A stretch of 64,000 nucleotides of DNA, taken from NCBI GenBank assembly GCA_003133405.1, contig PKXH01000092.1:1-64000 (forward strand), written 5' to 3'. A model generated the notes under the pieces. That model was not told the origin of the DNA, did not search any database, and worked only from the letters and a program-made list of their open reading frames with translations. How positions within the stretch are numbered: position 1 is the first letter of the stretch; each line of letters opens with the position of its first letter. The DNA is from Acidimicrobiaceae bacterium (GTDB lineage Bacteria > Actinomycetota > Acidimicrobiia > Acidimicrobiales > RAAP-2). Shown here piece by piece: positions 1-9,747 of the stretch. The translations under genes and the position numbers were made by a program.

Positions 1-33
1 CACCTTACGGTTACTGCTACCGTGGTCGCCGCA

Positions 34-117
34 GCCCGGATGGCGGAATTGGCAGACGCGGAGGCCTCAAAAGCCTTTGCTCGAGAGGGTGTGTGGGTTC
101 GAGTCCCACTCCGGGCA
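34..117 (+). tRNA. tRNA-Leu (anticodon CAA)
   Basis: Acceptor GCCCGGA/TCCGGGC, long variable arm, anticodon loop CTCAAAA, T-arm GGGTTCGAGTCCC. Confidence 0.95.
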
Positions 118-133
118 CTGTTACCTTTGGGAC

Positions 134-1063
134 ATGGTTGACGACACGACCCTCGCCTTTCGCGACGACGTCGTCGCCCTTTTTCCCGGCCAAGGCTCTA
201 TCAGCAGCGGTGCGGGAGTGGCCTGGCGATCATCGCGGCACTGGGACGTGGTTGAGCGCGTCGGCGCCATCACCGAGGTGGACGTCGCGGCTCTGCTCCT
301 CACGGCCAGTGACCAAGAGGTCGTGCGCACCGATCGGGCACAACTCGCCACCTTCGCCTTGTCCCTCGTGGGTTACCACGAACTGCTGGATCTGGGCGTG
401 CGCCCTCGATATCTCTTGGGTCACAGCCTCGGCGAGTTCTCCGCCCTCGTCGCTTCGGGCCTCCTTTCTCTGGAAGAAGGAGCTCGGCTGATTGGCGTGC
501 GCGGAACGGCCATGGCTCGAGCGGCCGACGCCCACCAAGGTTCGATGGTCGCCTTGATGGGTGGGGACGACGGATCCCTCGAGCCATTGAAAAGCCTCGA
601 CGAGGTCTGGATCGCCAACGTGAACGGCACGGAACAGATCGTGTTGAGCGGTACGAGGGCGGGACTGGACGACCTCCTACTTCGCCATCGCGACCTTGGT
701 TGGCGTCGAGCCACGCCGCTCAATGTGGGCGGCGCCTTCCACTCCCCCTTGATGGCACCGGCTCAGGAAGAGTTCGACGGCGCTCTGGGCCACACGACGT
801 GGGGATCGACCGAGGCCCTGCTCATCTCGAACGTTGACGCGCAAGTGCACACCGAGGCCGCGGAGTGGCGAGAACTGTTGCGCCGTCAGTTGACCTCGCC
901 GGTACAGTTCCTGGACGCGACGTTAAGCCTGCCCGAGAGCGTGCGCATTAGCGTGGAGATGCCCCCGAGCGGTGTGCTGAGTGGTCTCACCAAGCGGATC
1001 CGCACCTTTGACCGACAGTTCGCCCCCACCACCCTTCACGAGTTACAGGAGATCGCGCTATGA
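134..1063 (+). CDS. fabD: Malonyl-CoA:ACP transacylase
   Basis: FPGQG and GHSLGEF motifs; the listed ORF start at 77 lies inside the tRNA, so the ATG at 134 is preferred. Confidence 0.92.
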   Translation: MVDDTTLAFRDDVVALFPGQGSISSGAGVAWRSSRHWDVVERVGAITEVDVAALLLTASDQEVVRTDRAQLATFALSLVGYHELLDLGVRPRYLLGHSLGEFSALVASGLLSLEEGARLIGVRGTAMARAADAHQGSMVALMGGDDGSLEPLKSLDEVWIANVNGTEQIVLSGTRAGLDDLLLRHRDLGWRRATPLNVGGAFHSPLMAPAQEEFDGALGHTTWGSTEALLISNVDAQVHTEAAEWRELLRRQLTSPVQFLDATLSLPESVRISVEMPPSGVLSGLTKRIRTFDRQFAPTTLHELQEIAL

Positions 1064-1764
1064 GTCGACACGTCATCGTTACCGGAGCCAGTCGCGGCAT
1101 CGGCGCGGCCATTGCCGAGCACTTCATCCTCGAGGGCGACACCGTCGTCACCCTTTCACGATCATCGAACGCACCGGCGGGGTGCGCGAAGTTCTTCACG
1201 GTGGACGTAAGTGACTCAACGGCCGTCAACCACGCCGTCAAGGCCGCCGTCGAAGAGTTTGGCCCCGTGGACGTGGTCGTCGCCAACGCGGGCGTTACGC
1301 ACGACGGTCTGGCGCTACGGATGTCCGACGAACAGTGGCGCGAGGTCCTGGCGACGAATCTCGACGGCGCGTTTTACACCGCGCGCGCCGCGATGGCCTC
1401 GATGGTGCGCGCGCGCTCGGGATCGATCATCTTCATCGGTTCGGTCTCGCCCTTCATCGGTGTCCCCGGCCAGGCCAACTACGCCGCCGCGAAGGCCGGA
1501 CTCGTGGGCTTGGCCCGTTCACTGGCCAAAGAACTGGCCTCACGCTCGGTAACGGTGAATGTCGTGGCGCCAGGCTTGATCGACACCGAAATGACCAGCG
1601 AACTCGGTGACGCGAAGGAGAGCATGGCGGCGATGATTCCACTCGGGCACGTCGGGACGCCGTCTGATATCGCTGGCGTTGTCGGGTTCCTCGCCAGTAA
1701 CCGGGCTCGCTACATCACCGGGGCCATCATCACCGTCGACGGCGGTCTCTCGCTCGGGCACTAA
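1060..1764 (+). CDS. fabG: 3-oxoacyl-ACP reductase
   Basis: TGASRGIG, NAG, YAAAK SDR motifs; ATGA overlap with fabD. Confidence 0.92.
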   Translation: MSRHVIVTGASRGIGAAIAEHFILEGDTVVTLSRSSNAPAGCAKFFTVDVSDSTAVNHAVKAAVEEFGPVDVVVANAGVTHDGLALRMSDEQWREVLATNLDGAFYTARAAMASMVRARSGSIIFIGSVSPFIGVPGQANYAAAKAGLVGLARSLAKELASRSVTVNVVAPGLIDTEMTSELGDAKESMAAMIPLGHVGTPSDIAGVVGFLASNRARYITGAIITVDGGLSLGH

Positions 1765-1824
1765 TCATGCTCGCCCGTCGAAGTCATTGAGTACGATGGA
1801 GCGACAGATTAAAGGGGTAGGACC

Positions 1825-2064
1825 ATGGATCGTAATCAGGCTTTCGCCAAATTCACCGAGGACACCGTAGAAGTTTTGGCCGTTGACCCCGCCCAGGTGA
1901 CCCTCGAAGCATCGTTCGGTGACGACCTTGGCGCGGACAGTCTTGACCTCGTCGAGCTCGTGATGGCGCTCGAAGAGACCTTCGACATTGAAGTCGCCGA
2001 AGACGAACTCAAGGAGATCAAAACCGTCGGCGAGGCCTTCGAGCTGATCTACGCCAAGCTGTAG
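1825..2064 (+). CDS. acpP: Acyl carrier protein
   Basis: [16 protein letters not shown] phosphopantetheine site. Confidence 0.95.
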   Translation: MDRNQAFAKFTEDTVEVLAVDPAQVTLEASFGDDLGADSLDLVELVMALEETFDIEVAEDELKEIKTVGEAFELIYAKL

Positions 2065-3266
2065 TGCTCGTTGCGGTCACTCCCTCGGGGCCGGTGCGAG
2101 GGCGCCGGGTAGCCGTCACGGGACTGGGCGCTCTGACGTGCGTCGGTGAGGGCGTGCCCGCGTTATGGAGTGCACTCGCCCTCCCTACCGCGCCCGCGTC
2201 GATGCGCATCGGCGCCTTTGAGACTGCTCATCTTGGGGGCCCAAAGGAACTGCGTCGCCTCGACCCCTTCGCGCTGTACGCGCTCGCCGCCGCCGACGAG
2301 GCGTGGCGCCAGAGCGGCTTGCACGGACCGCTCGACGACGCGGGCAGCATCGTCACTACCGGCAACGGGGGTCTTCAAACGGTATTGGCCCAAGACCTCG
2401 TCTTGAGCCAAAAGGGACCGGACCGGGTGTCGCCCTTCTTGGTTCCGATGATGATGCCCAACGCGGCTACTGCCGCGGTGTCGATGCGTTTTGGTCTCGG
2501 CGGACCGTGCGAGACGGTCACCACCGCCTGCGCGGCGGGCACCCACGCCATTGGCAACGCCGCTCGCTTGGTGGCCTCGGGGAGGTGCCCGGTGGCCGTG
2601 GCCGGGGGTGCCGAAGCCGTCATGGTGCAGATCGCCGAAGCCGGCTTTCGCAACATGACCGCCCTCTCCACGTTGAATCTCTCTCGGCCCTTTGACCTCA
2701 ACCGCGACGGCTTCGTCATGGGCGAAGGCGCGGGCATCTTGATCCTCGAAGAGTGGGACCACGCGCTGGCGAGGGGCGCAACGATACTGGCCGAGGTGTT
2801 GGGCGCCGCCTCTACGGCCGACGCGTTTCACATCACCGCGCCCGATCCGGTAGCTCGTGGCGCGATTCGTTGCATGGAACTAGCCCTCGCCGACGCCGAG
2901 ATCGGCGCGAGCGACGTGTCGCACATTAACGCCCACGGCACCTCCACCCAGTTGAACGACCTCGCCGAGTCCGTGGCAGTGCGTCACGTCTTTGGCAGCG
3001 ACGCCCCGCCCGTCACCTCGATCAAGGGACACCTCGGTCACTCGCTGGGCGCCGCCGGCGCCCTCGAAGGCGTCGTCTCGGTCCTCACCTTGCAGCACCA
3101 ACTGATCCCGCCCACCGCCGGCACCACGGACGTCGACCCGGCGGTGGGACTCGACGTCGTGATCGGCGCCCCGCGCCCGGCCAAGGTCGACGTCGTGCTG
3201 TCAAACTCCTTTGGCTTTGGCGGTCACAACGGCAGCGTGATCTTTCGACGCGTGGAGCCGAGCTAA
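2064..3266 (+). CDS. fabF: 3-oxoacyl-ACP synthase II
   Basis: VTGLGALT, TTACAAGTHAIG, NAHGTST, KGHLGHSLGAAG motifs; GTG start. Confidence 0.92.
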   Translation: MLVAVTPSGPVRGRRVAVTGLGALTCVGEGVPALWSALALPTAPASMRIGAFETAHLGGPKELRRLDPFALYALAAADEAWRQSGLHGPLDDAGSIVTTGNGGLQTVLAQDLVLSQKGPDRVSPFLVPMMMPNAATAAVSMRFGLGGPCETVTTACAAGTHAIGNAARLVASGRCPVAVAGGAEAVMVQIAEAGFRNMTALSTLNLSRPFDLNRDGFVMGEGAGILILEEWDHALARGATILAEVLGAASTADAFHITAPDPVARGAIRCMELALADAEIGASDVSHINAHGTSTQLNDLAESVAVRHVFGSDAPPVTSIKGHLGHSLGAAGALEGVVSVLTLQHQLIPPTAGTTDVDPAVGLDVVIGAPRPAKVDVVLSNSFGFGGHNGSVIFRRVEPS

Positions 3267-3922
3267 ATCGTCCATTCGTCGTAGTGCCGTTCGACGTAGG
3301 CGTTGTCGTACGCCCAGCGGGCGTTGGCGATGAACTGACCCAGTAAGACGGGGTCCTTGACGCCCGGCGCGCTCTCGACCCCGGCGCGCACGTCGACGCC
3401 AAAGACCGGGAAGTTCTGTACGACGTCGACCACGCTTGACACGCTCAGTCCCCCCGACGCAATCAGCGGCACCCGTTGACCCGAGTCCATGAAGAGTTCG
3501 AGCGAGTCCACCAGCGCCTCGTGTTCGTCCGCTTCGGGCAGGACCAGGTAGTCCGCGCCGCCAATCAGCGCGAGGCGTTCGGTGCCGTCGGGCACCATCC
3601 GCAGCACGGTGTTGACGCGTTCTGAAACGTAACTGAGTTCTTCGGTAGTGATGGGTCCGTCAATCTGCACGGCGCTGAGTCCGAGGGTATTGGCGATCTC
3701 GACGATGCGCTGCGGGAGTTCGTTTCGAAAGACCCCCACCGACACCGCGCCCTGGGGCAGTCGACGCACGATGTCGTGCGCCGCACTGACCGAGATCTGA
3801 CGCTCCGTCAAAGCAAAATCAAAGCCCACGGCGCTGGCGCCGAGCCCGATGGAAAAGAGCGCGTCTTCTTCGGAGGTGACGCCCGAGATCTTGATGAAGA
3901 GCCCCTCAGGGGTGAGCCGCAC
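3263..3922 (-). CDS. TrpF-like (phosphoribosylanthranilate isomerase family) protein with altered active site
   Basis: KISGVTSEEDA...GASAVGF...GVDVRAGVESAPGVKD resembles TrpF; catalytic Cys replaced by Ser, catalytic Asp/GGTG region absent. Confidence 0.75.
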   Translation of the reverse strand: MRLTPEGLFIKISGVTSEEDALFSIGLGASAVGFDFALTERQISVSAAHDIVRRLPQGAVSVGVFRNELPQRIVEIANTLGLSAVQIDGPITTEELSYVSERVNTVLRMVPDGTERLALIGGADYLVLPEADEHEALVDSLELFMDSGQRVPLIASGGLSVSSVVDVVQNFPVFGVDVRAGVESAPGVKDPVLLGQFIANARWAYDNAYVERHYDEWTI

Positions 3923-3968
3923 GATGCATCTCCATGCGCTGTACGTTACTCACGTCGCGCTGAGACCT

Positions 3969-4667
3969 TCAGGCGACCTCTTCGATCGTGACGTCGCCGT
4001 GATCCACGCCATTCGACGCGCTCAACAGCGTTCGATGCGCGATGCCCAGTCCCTCGAGGCGCGCGTGTCGCCACCGTTCACTGGTCACGCCTTGTGGGCC
4101 GGCCGGGCCCTTGGACCTCAAGACCTCGTCGACGCGCTCACGACTCGGGCCACTCACGCGCACGAAACGCCACGGCACGCTCGAGCCTCTCGCGTCCAGG
4201 CGGGCCACGAGTTCTTGACCGGTGAAGCAGCCCTTTTGAAACGAGATCGTGGCGAGGATGAACGAGCGTCCAAAACTATGGGGCGTCAGTGACGCGGCGA
4301 ACTCACTCGGTCCGGGCCACGCGGCGTCGATCTGTTCGTCCAACGTCGTAAAGGGGCCCTCGCCCACCTCGACAATCGTCAACGTGCACTTGGTTCGAAG
4401 CAGGAATCTCTGGAGTCGGGCCGTGGCCTCGGCCGCCAGTTCGCGCGGCACGACAAGGTCGAAGCCATCGTCATGGCGGATCACGAAACACGTCGTGATG
4501 ATCACACTGTCGGGGGCAAGCAGCAGCGCCCACGCACCCTGCTCACCCAAGCTGGCCAGATCTTGACTCAGTTGACCCTGAAGGAAGGACTCGGACTCGA
4601 CGCCACGGGCCTCGATCGCCGACCACTCGAGCACGCGGGCACCCGCGTCATTCAAGAGATCTCTCAT
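3969..4667 (-). CDS. ygfZ: YgfZ/GcvT-like folate-binding protein
   Basis: KGCFTGQELVARLDARG signature. Confidence 0.85.
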   Translation of the reverse strand: MRDLLNDAGARVLEWSAIEARGVESESFLQGQLSQDLASLGEQGAWALLLAPDSVIITTCFVIRHDDGFDLVVPRELAAEATARLQRFLLRTKCTLTIVEVGEGPFTTLDEQIDAAWPGPSEFAASLTPHSFGRSFILATISFQKGCFTGQELVARLDARGSSVPWRFVRVSGPSRERVDEVLRSKGPAGPQGVTSERWRHARLEGLGIAHRTLLSASNGVDHGDVTIEEVA

Positions 4668-4727
4668 GGACTATTACAGTAAGCGCCAACGCAACGAAAC
4701 TTGCCGTAGCCCTGAGGGTGGCCACCA

Positions 4728-4916
4728 ATGAGCATGCAGACCGAACTAAACACGATCACCTCGACGATGACCGAGCTCTCAGCGCGCATCACCGCTCTCG
4801 TCGAGGCCGAGGGCAGCACCATGCCTCCCGAGATCTTCGCCGAGCTCGTCGAGGCCGAACGCACGGTGGGCGCGTTGTTGCGCCGTCTCACTCGAGTCGC
4901 CGGACGGACTCTTTAA
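4728..4916 (+). CDS. Small hypothetical protein (62 aa)
   Basis: ORF between ygfZ and mshD with a divergent upstream region; no family recognised. Confidence 0.5.
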   Translation: MSMQTELNTITSTMTELSARITALVEAEGSTMPPEIFAELVEAERTVGALLRRLTRVAGRTL

Positions 4917-4938
4917 GACCCACCGGTAGTGTTCGCCT

Positions 4939-5784
4939 ATGCCCTCTGCGTGGTGGTACGTACTCACCTTGTCACCACAACAGCGACTCGACGTGCTCAA
5001 CTTATTGAACCGCACGGAGTCGCTGCTCGGACGTGAAGCGATTGACGAAGGGCGCCGGCGGTCCGTCGTGCACGGATGGCGTGCCCAGCACTGGCTCTAC
5101 TACGACGGCGCCGTGCTCACCAAGTACGCCATGTCCAACGGTGACGAGCACGCCACAGTCGAGATGTGCGGCGGCGAGTTCGACGAAGAACTGCTCCAGG
5201 ATCTTTTGAGCGCGCACGACGTCGTGGACTGGTGGACCCGCGGCCCGCAGTCAGGTCCTTACGAGCAGGGCAGCGTCGTCCGCATGCTCCAACTGTTAAG
5301 GGTCAAGTTGCCGGTCGCCGTCGAAGCGGTGCCCGAGGGCGCCGTTCTGCGCAATTTCGAGACCCATCGTGACGAGGACGCGTGGCTCGAGCAGAACAAC
5401 GCCGCGTTCGCCCACCACCCCGAACAGGGGGCCTGGCGCCTCACCGATCTCGACGCGCGCACGCACGAACCCTGGTTCGACCCCTCGGGATTCCTCCTCT
5501 TAGAGATCGACGGTCGGATCGCCGCGTCGTGCTGGACCAAGGTGCACGAACTCCACCCCGATCGTTTCGGGGAGATCTATGTCGCGTCAGTACACCCCGA
5601 CTTCCAAGGGCGCCATCTGGGTCGTGTGATGGTCACCCAGGGTCTCAACGTCTTGTGGCGCAAGGGCGTCACCGACGCCGTGCTGTTCGTGGACGAGTCC
5701 AACGACACCGCCAAGAAACTCTACGACTCGTTGGGCTTTCGACTCGAACGAGAGGACCGGCTGATTCGCTTCACGCGCCCCTAG
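4939..5784 (+). CDS. mshD: Mycothiol synthase-like tandem GNAT acetyltransferase
   Basis: NNAAFAHHPEQGAW, GEIYVASVHPDFQGRHLG GNAT motifs. Confidence 0.82.
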   Translation: MPSAWWYVLTLSPQQRLDVLNLLNRTESLLGREAIDEGRRRSVVHGWRAQHWLYYDGAVLTKYAMSNGDEHATVEMCGGEFDEELLQDLLSAHDVVDWWTRGPQSGPYEQGSVVRMLQLLRVKLPVAVEAVPEGAVLRNFETHRDEDAWLEQNNAAFAHHPEQGAWRLTDLDARTHEPWFDPSGFLLLEIDGRIAASCWTKVHELHPDRFGEIYVASVHPDFQGRHLGRVMVTQGLNVLWRKGVTDAVLFVDESNDTAKKLYDSLGFRLEREDRLIRFTRP

Positions 5785-6482
5785 TGGGCGCCCACCAGCG
5801 CACCGACGCCAAACGTCACCGCCGAGGCCAGGGCGGCGATGGCAAAAGACCGGCACGCCGAAAAGATGAGGCCCCGGTGCGTGTAGTAACCGACCGCCCC
5901 TCCCACACCAAGCGACGCGACGGCGGCGACGCCGATTGACCACCACACGACGTTGCCCGCTGCGGTGACGAGCCACGGCAGCAAAGGTATGAACGCCCCG
6001 ATCGAGAACATGAGGAACGAATACGACGACGCGCTCCACGGCGATCCCGTCGCCGATGGGTCGATGCCGAGCTCTTCGCGCGTGTGAGTGCGAAGCGCCA
6101 GGTCGGGATTCTTCATCAAGTCCGTCGAGAGGCGCTCCGCGAGTTCGGCTTCGATGCCCCGACCAAGGAAGATATCGCGCAGTTCCAAGCGCTCGATCTC
6201 GGGCTCGGCCGCCAACGCTCGGCGTTCAACGTCGATCTCGTGCTCGTAGAGTTCCTTTTGCGCGCGCATCGAGAGGTACTCGCCACTGCCCATCGAAAAG
6301 GCCCCGGCCACCAGTCCGGCCAGTCCCGCGAGGCGAACAATGTTGTGACCCGGATTCGCGCCGGCGAAGCCCAAAATGAGCGACACGTTCGTCACCAGAC
6401 CATCGGAGAGTCCAAAGAGCGCGGCTCGAAAGCCACCACCACTTATCTGGCGGTGGTGCGACTCAGCGACCGGAGAACTCAC
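5781..6482 (-). CDS. VIT1/CCC1 family transporter
   Basis: ALFGLSDGLVTNVSLILGFAGA and AGAFSMGSGEYLSMRAQ motifs. Confidence 0.88.
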   Translation of the reverse strand: MSSPVAESHHRQISGGGFRAALFGLSDGLVTNVSLILGFAGANPGHNIVRLAGLAGLVAGAFSMGSGEYLSMRAQKELYEHEIDVERRALAAEPEIERLELRDIFLGRGIEAELAERLSTDLMKNPDLALRTHTREELGIDPSATGSPWSASSYSFLMFSIGAFIPLLPWLVTAAGNVVWWSIGVAAVASLGVGGAVGYYTHRGLIFSACRSFAIAALASAVTFGVGALVGAH

Positions 6483-6558
6483 GATGTGAGTCTATTGGGG
6501 GCCTGGTAGCGAAACGATGGCTTCGTAACGAAAGATAGAGTTGGCTCGGAGGCACACC

Positions 6559-7014
6559 ATGACCACGAACGTCAACAGCACCGAAGAACTGACCGCCCTC
6601 GTCGGCACCCATTTGGGATACTCCGACTACCGAACGGTCACCCAAGAGCAGGTGAACCTCTTCGCCGACGCCACCGGCGATCACCAGTGGATCCACGTCG
6701 ACCCCGAACGTGCCGCGAAGGGTCCCTTCGGTCACACCATCGCGCACGGCTACCTCACGTTGTCCCTGATTCCGGTGCTCTTGAGCGGCATGCTCAACGT
6801 CGAGGGCGTTACCATGGGCGTGAACTACGGCACCAACAAGGTCCGCTTCACCTCACCGGTGCCCGTGGGCTCGCAGGTTCGCGCCGGCGCGACGTTGGCC
6901 TCGGTCGAAGAGGTCGCCAATGGCGTGCAGATCGCGATGGACGTCATCGTCGAGATCAAGGGAGCGCCCAAACCGGCCTGCGTCGCCCAAGTGATCTCTC
7001 GGCTCTACCGATAA
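6559..7014 (+). CDS. MaoC family dehydratase ((R)-enoyl-CoA hydratase-like)
   Basis: DHQWIHVDPERA...GHTIAHGYLTLSL; GGAGG upstream of ATG 6559. Confidence 0.88.
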   Translation: MTTNVNSTEELTALVGTHLGYSDYRTVTQEQVNLFADATGDHQWIHVDPERAAKGPFGHTIAHGYLTLSLIPVLLSGMLNVEGVTMGVNYGTNKVRFTSPVPVGSQVRAGATLASVEEVANGVQIAMDVIVEIKGAPKPACVAQVISRLYR

Positions 7015-7018
7015 CACC

Positions 7019-7711
7019 TTGACCGGCCCCACCCTCCCCCAGGGCGACGAAAAGACCGAGCAGGTTCGCGCCATGTTTGACGCCATCGCGTCGCGTTATG
7101 AGCTCGTGAACAAGCTCATGACCTTTGGTCTCGACGCGAGGTGGCGCCGTCGCGCCGTCAGCGACCTTCGCCTCGCGCCGAACAGCGTGGTCCTTGACGT
7201 GGCCGCGGGTACCGGGGACTTCACCCGCGAACTCCGTCGCCAGGGTCAGCGCGCCGTCGCCACCGACTTGAGTTTCAACATGCTCCTCACCGGTAAAGGC
7301 GTCCCCGAGCGCGTGCAGGCCGACGCCTCACGGTTGCCCTTTCGTGGCGCTAGCTTCGACGGTGTCACCTGCGGCTACGCGCTTCGTAACTTCACGGACC
7401 TTAAAGTGTCGTTCGATGAGATGGCGCGGGTACTTCGCCCCGGCGGGCGCCTCTCGCTGCTCGAGGTCGCCGAGCCCCGTTCGGGACTGTGGCGCGTCGG
7501 CTTTCGATTCTGGTTCCGCAAAGTGGTGCCGTTCATTGGCTCGCTCGTGTCGGATCGCGCGGCGTACCACTATCTCCCAGCGTCCACGGCGTACTTGCCC
7601 ACGGCGCCCGAGATCACCGCGATGTTGAATAGCGCCGGATTCAGCGCCGTGAATAATCGACGGGTGATGGGCGGACTGAGTCAACAGTTCTTGGCGACGA
7701 GGGTCGCGTGA
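7019..7711 (+). CDS. menG: Demethylmenaquinone methyltransferase
   Basis: MFDAIASRYELVNKLMTFG...VLDVAAGTGD UbiE/MenG motifs; TTG start. Confidence 0.9.
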   Translation: MTGPTLPQGDEKTEQVRAMFDAIASRYELVNKLMTFGLDARWRRRAVSDLRLAPNSVVLDVAAGTGDFTRELRRQGQRAVATDLSFNMLLTGKGVPERVQADASRLPFRGASFDGVTCGYALRNFTDLKVSFDEMARVLRPGGRLSLLEVAEPRSGLWRVGFRFWFRKVVPFIGSLVSDRAAYHYLPASTAYLPTAPEITAMLNSAGFSAVNNRRVMGGLSQQFLATRVA

Positions 7712-8946
7712 AGTTCCTTCGCACGGCCATCGCCCCGCTTCGGGCGGACACCATTCGAACCCTGGGCGCACGTGACGGGTGGCTCGTCGAAACGCCCGAG
7801 GTGATTCGTGTGGGCTTTGGTCGTCTGGCCGACCAGGTCCACCTCACGGGCGGACTGGGGACGTCGACGAACGCGATGGCCGCGCTTCGACGCCACGAAC
7901 TCCGGGGCGACGCGGGTCCCGCCGGGACCGGCGTCGTCGCCTTCGCGGCGCTGCCCTTTGACCGTAACGCCCCTGGTGAACTCCAGATTCCCGAGTTTTG
8001 TGTCACTCAGACAAACTCCGGCGAGGCGTGGCTGAGCGCGCTCGATGGATCGAGTGAGTGGCGCGAGCACGTCGAGTCGGTGCGCGCGCCTACCCAAGAG
8101 ACTCAGAGCCTTCGATCGCTCAGCTATCAACCCACCCCCGAGGAGTACGCCCATAATGTCGCGCTCGCGGTGGAGATCCTTCGACGAAAAGAGATCGACA
8201 AGGTCGTCCTCGCGCGCGCGGTTCTAGGGTCCGTTCCCGAACCCATCGACCCCGCCGCGATCGCCCAACGCCTGCGACTGCGAGAACCCATCTGCACCCT
8301 CTACAGCCTCCCGACCAGTGACGGGCGGCGATTTGTAGGGGCCAGCCCCGAGTTGCTCGTTCGACGCAGCGGCCCTGAGATCCAGTGCAATCCCCTGGCC
8401 GGCACGATCGCCCTGCCGCCCAACGTCGCGCCCGACGACTACCAAACGTGGTTGCTCGGCAGTACCAAGAATCTCCACGAACACGCCGTGGTGGTCGATG
8501 AGATAGTTCGCGTTCTGGCCAACGTCTACGACGACGTCAGCGCCGAGGCCGAGCCCTCCATCGTGACCCTGCGCACGGTCGCGCACTTAGGTACCTGGAT
8601 CAGCGCTCGAAGCCATGGGCCCAACACGCTCGACGCGCTCGACGTGTTGAGGCTGCTCCATCCCACGTCAGCGGTCGGCGGCATTCCCAGAGATCGCGCG
8701 TACGAACTGATCTGCCGTCTCGAGCAACGTGATCGTGGATACTTCGCCGGCCCGCTCGGTTGGATCGACGCCGAGGGCGACGGCGAGTGGTGGATCGGGC
8801 TTCGGGGCGTCTTGATCTCGGGACGCGAGTTCGAGGCGTGGGCCGGGGCGGGCATCGTCAGTGAGTCGGACCCGATCGCCGAACGCGAAGAGACCAAGAA
8901 CAAGCTCGCCGTGGTCTTATCGACCGTGCTCGTGGATCTCGTCTAG
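7708..8946 (+). CDS. menF: Isochorismate synthase
   Basis: Chorismate-binding motifs GASPELLVRR, HPTSAVGGIPRDRA, WAGAGIV. Confidence 0.88.
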   Translation: MKFLRTAIAPLRADTIRTLGARDGWLVETPEVIRVGFGRLADQVHLTGGLGTSTNAMAALRRHELRGDAGPAGTGVVAFAALPFDRNAPGELQIPEFCVTQTNSGEAWLSALDGSSEWREHVESVRAPTQETQSLRSLSYQPTPEEYAHNVALAVEILRRKEIDKVVLARAVLGSVPEPIDPAAIAQRLRLREPICTLYSLPTSDGRRFVGASPELLVRRSGPEIQCNPLAGTIALPPNVAPDDYQTWLLGSTKNLHEHAVVVDEIVRVLANVYDDVSAEAEPSIVTLRTVAHLGTWISARSHGPNTLDALDVLRLLHPTSAVGGIPRDRAYELICRLEQRDRGYFAGPLGWIDAEGDGEWWIGLRGVLISGREFEAWAGAGIVSESDPIAEREETKNKLAVVLSTVLVDLV

Positions 8947-9662
8947 CGAACGCGGCGATGAAACGGCCGCTCCAGGGCCCACTTGGTCACGAGCGCCAAC
9001 GCTTCGACCACGATCGCCTTCGACATCTTGGATTCGCCGCGCTGACGGTCCGTGAAGGAGATGGGCACCTCGATGATGCTCGCACCACTGCGCCGCGCCC
9101 GGTAGGTCATCTCAATTTGAAAACCGTACCCGTCGGCGGTGACGGTCTCGTAGTGCATCCCTTCGAGGGCTGAAGCGGAGTAGACGCGATAGCCCGACGT
9201 GGAGTCGGCCACGCGAAGTCCGAGCACGAGTGACGCGTACTTATTTCCCCCGCGCGAGAGCACGCGACGCGACCAGGCCCAGCGCGGGATGTGACCTCCC
9301 TCGACGTAGCGCGAACCAATGACGACGTCGTTGTGGGCCGCTTGCTCCAAGAGCATGGGCAGCGCCAGTGGATCGTGAGAGAAGTCACAGTCAATTTCGA
9401 CCACATGGTCGTAGCCGTGTTCGAGACCCCACGCGAATCCCGCGCGGTAAGCCCTACCGAGTCCGCTCTTGGCGCCTCTTTCCAGCACCTCGATCTGACC
9501 CAGCTCCTCGCCGACCGCGCGGGCCATCTTCGCGGTGCCGTCGGGACTGTTGTCGTCAACGACCAAGACGTGGCACTCGGGCACGACCTCACGCAACAAG
9601 CGAAGCATCGGTTCCACGTTGAGAATTTCGTTGTAAGTGGGAAGCACCACGAGCGCGCGCAT
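8943..9662 (-). CDS. Polyprenol monophosphomannose synthase (GT2)
   Basis: VVLPTYNE, VVDDNSPDGTA, EIDCDFSHDP. Confidence 0.88.
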   Translation of the reverse strand: MRALVVLPTYNEILNVEPMLRLLREVVPECHVLVVDDNSPDGTAKMARAVGEELGQIEVLERGAKSGLGRAYRAGFAWGLEHGYDHVVEIDCDFSHDPLALPMLLEQAAHNDVVIGSRYVEGGHIPRWAWSRRVLSRGGNKYASLVLGLRVADSTSGYRVYSASALEGMHYETVTADGYGFQIEMTYRARRSGASIIEVPISFTDRQRGESKMSKAIVVEALALVTKWALERPFHRRVR

Positions 9663-9747
9663 TAGGGAATTCTACGAGTTGTCCTAGACTTGGTCAGTCG
9701 TGTTCCGCCTCTTCGCCTGGGGAACATGACACTCTTGAGGAAGCCCT

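Noticed and set aside
77-133. fabD ORF extension to position 77
   Set aside because: Lies inside the tRNA-Leu gene; FabD homology starts after ATG 134
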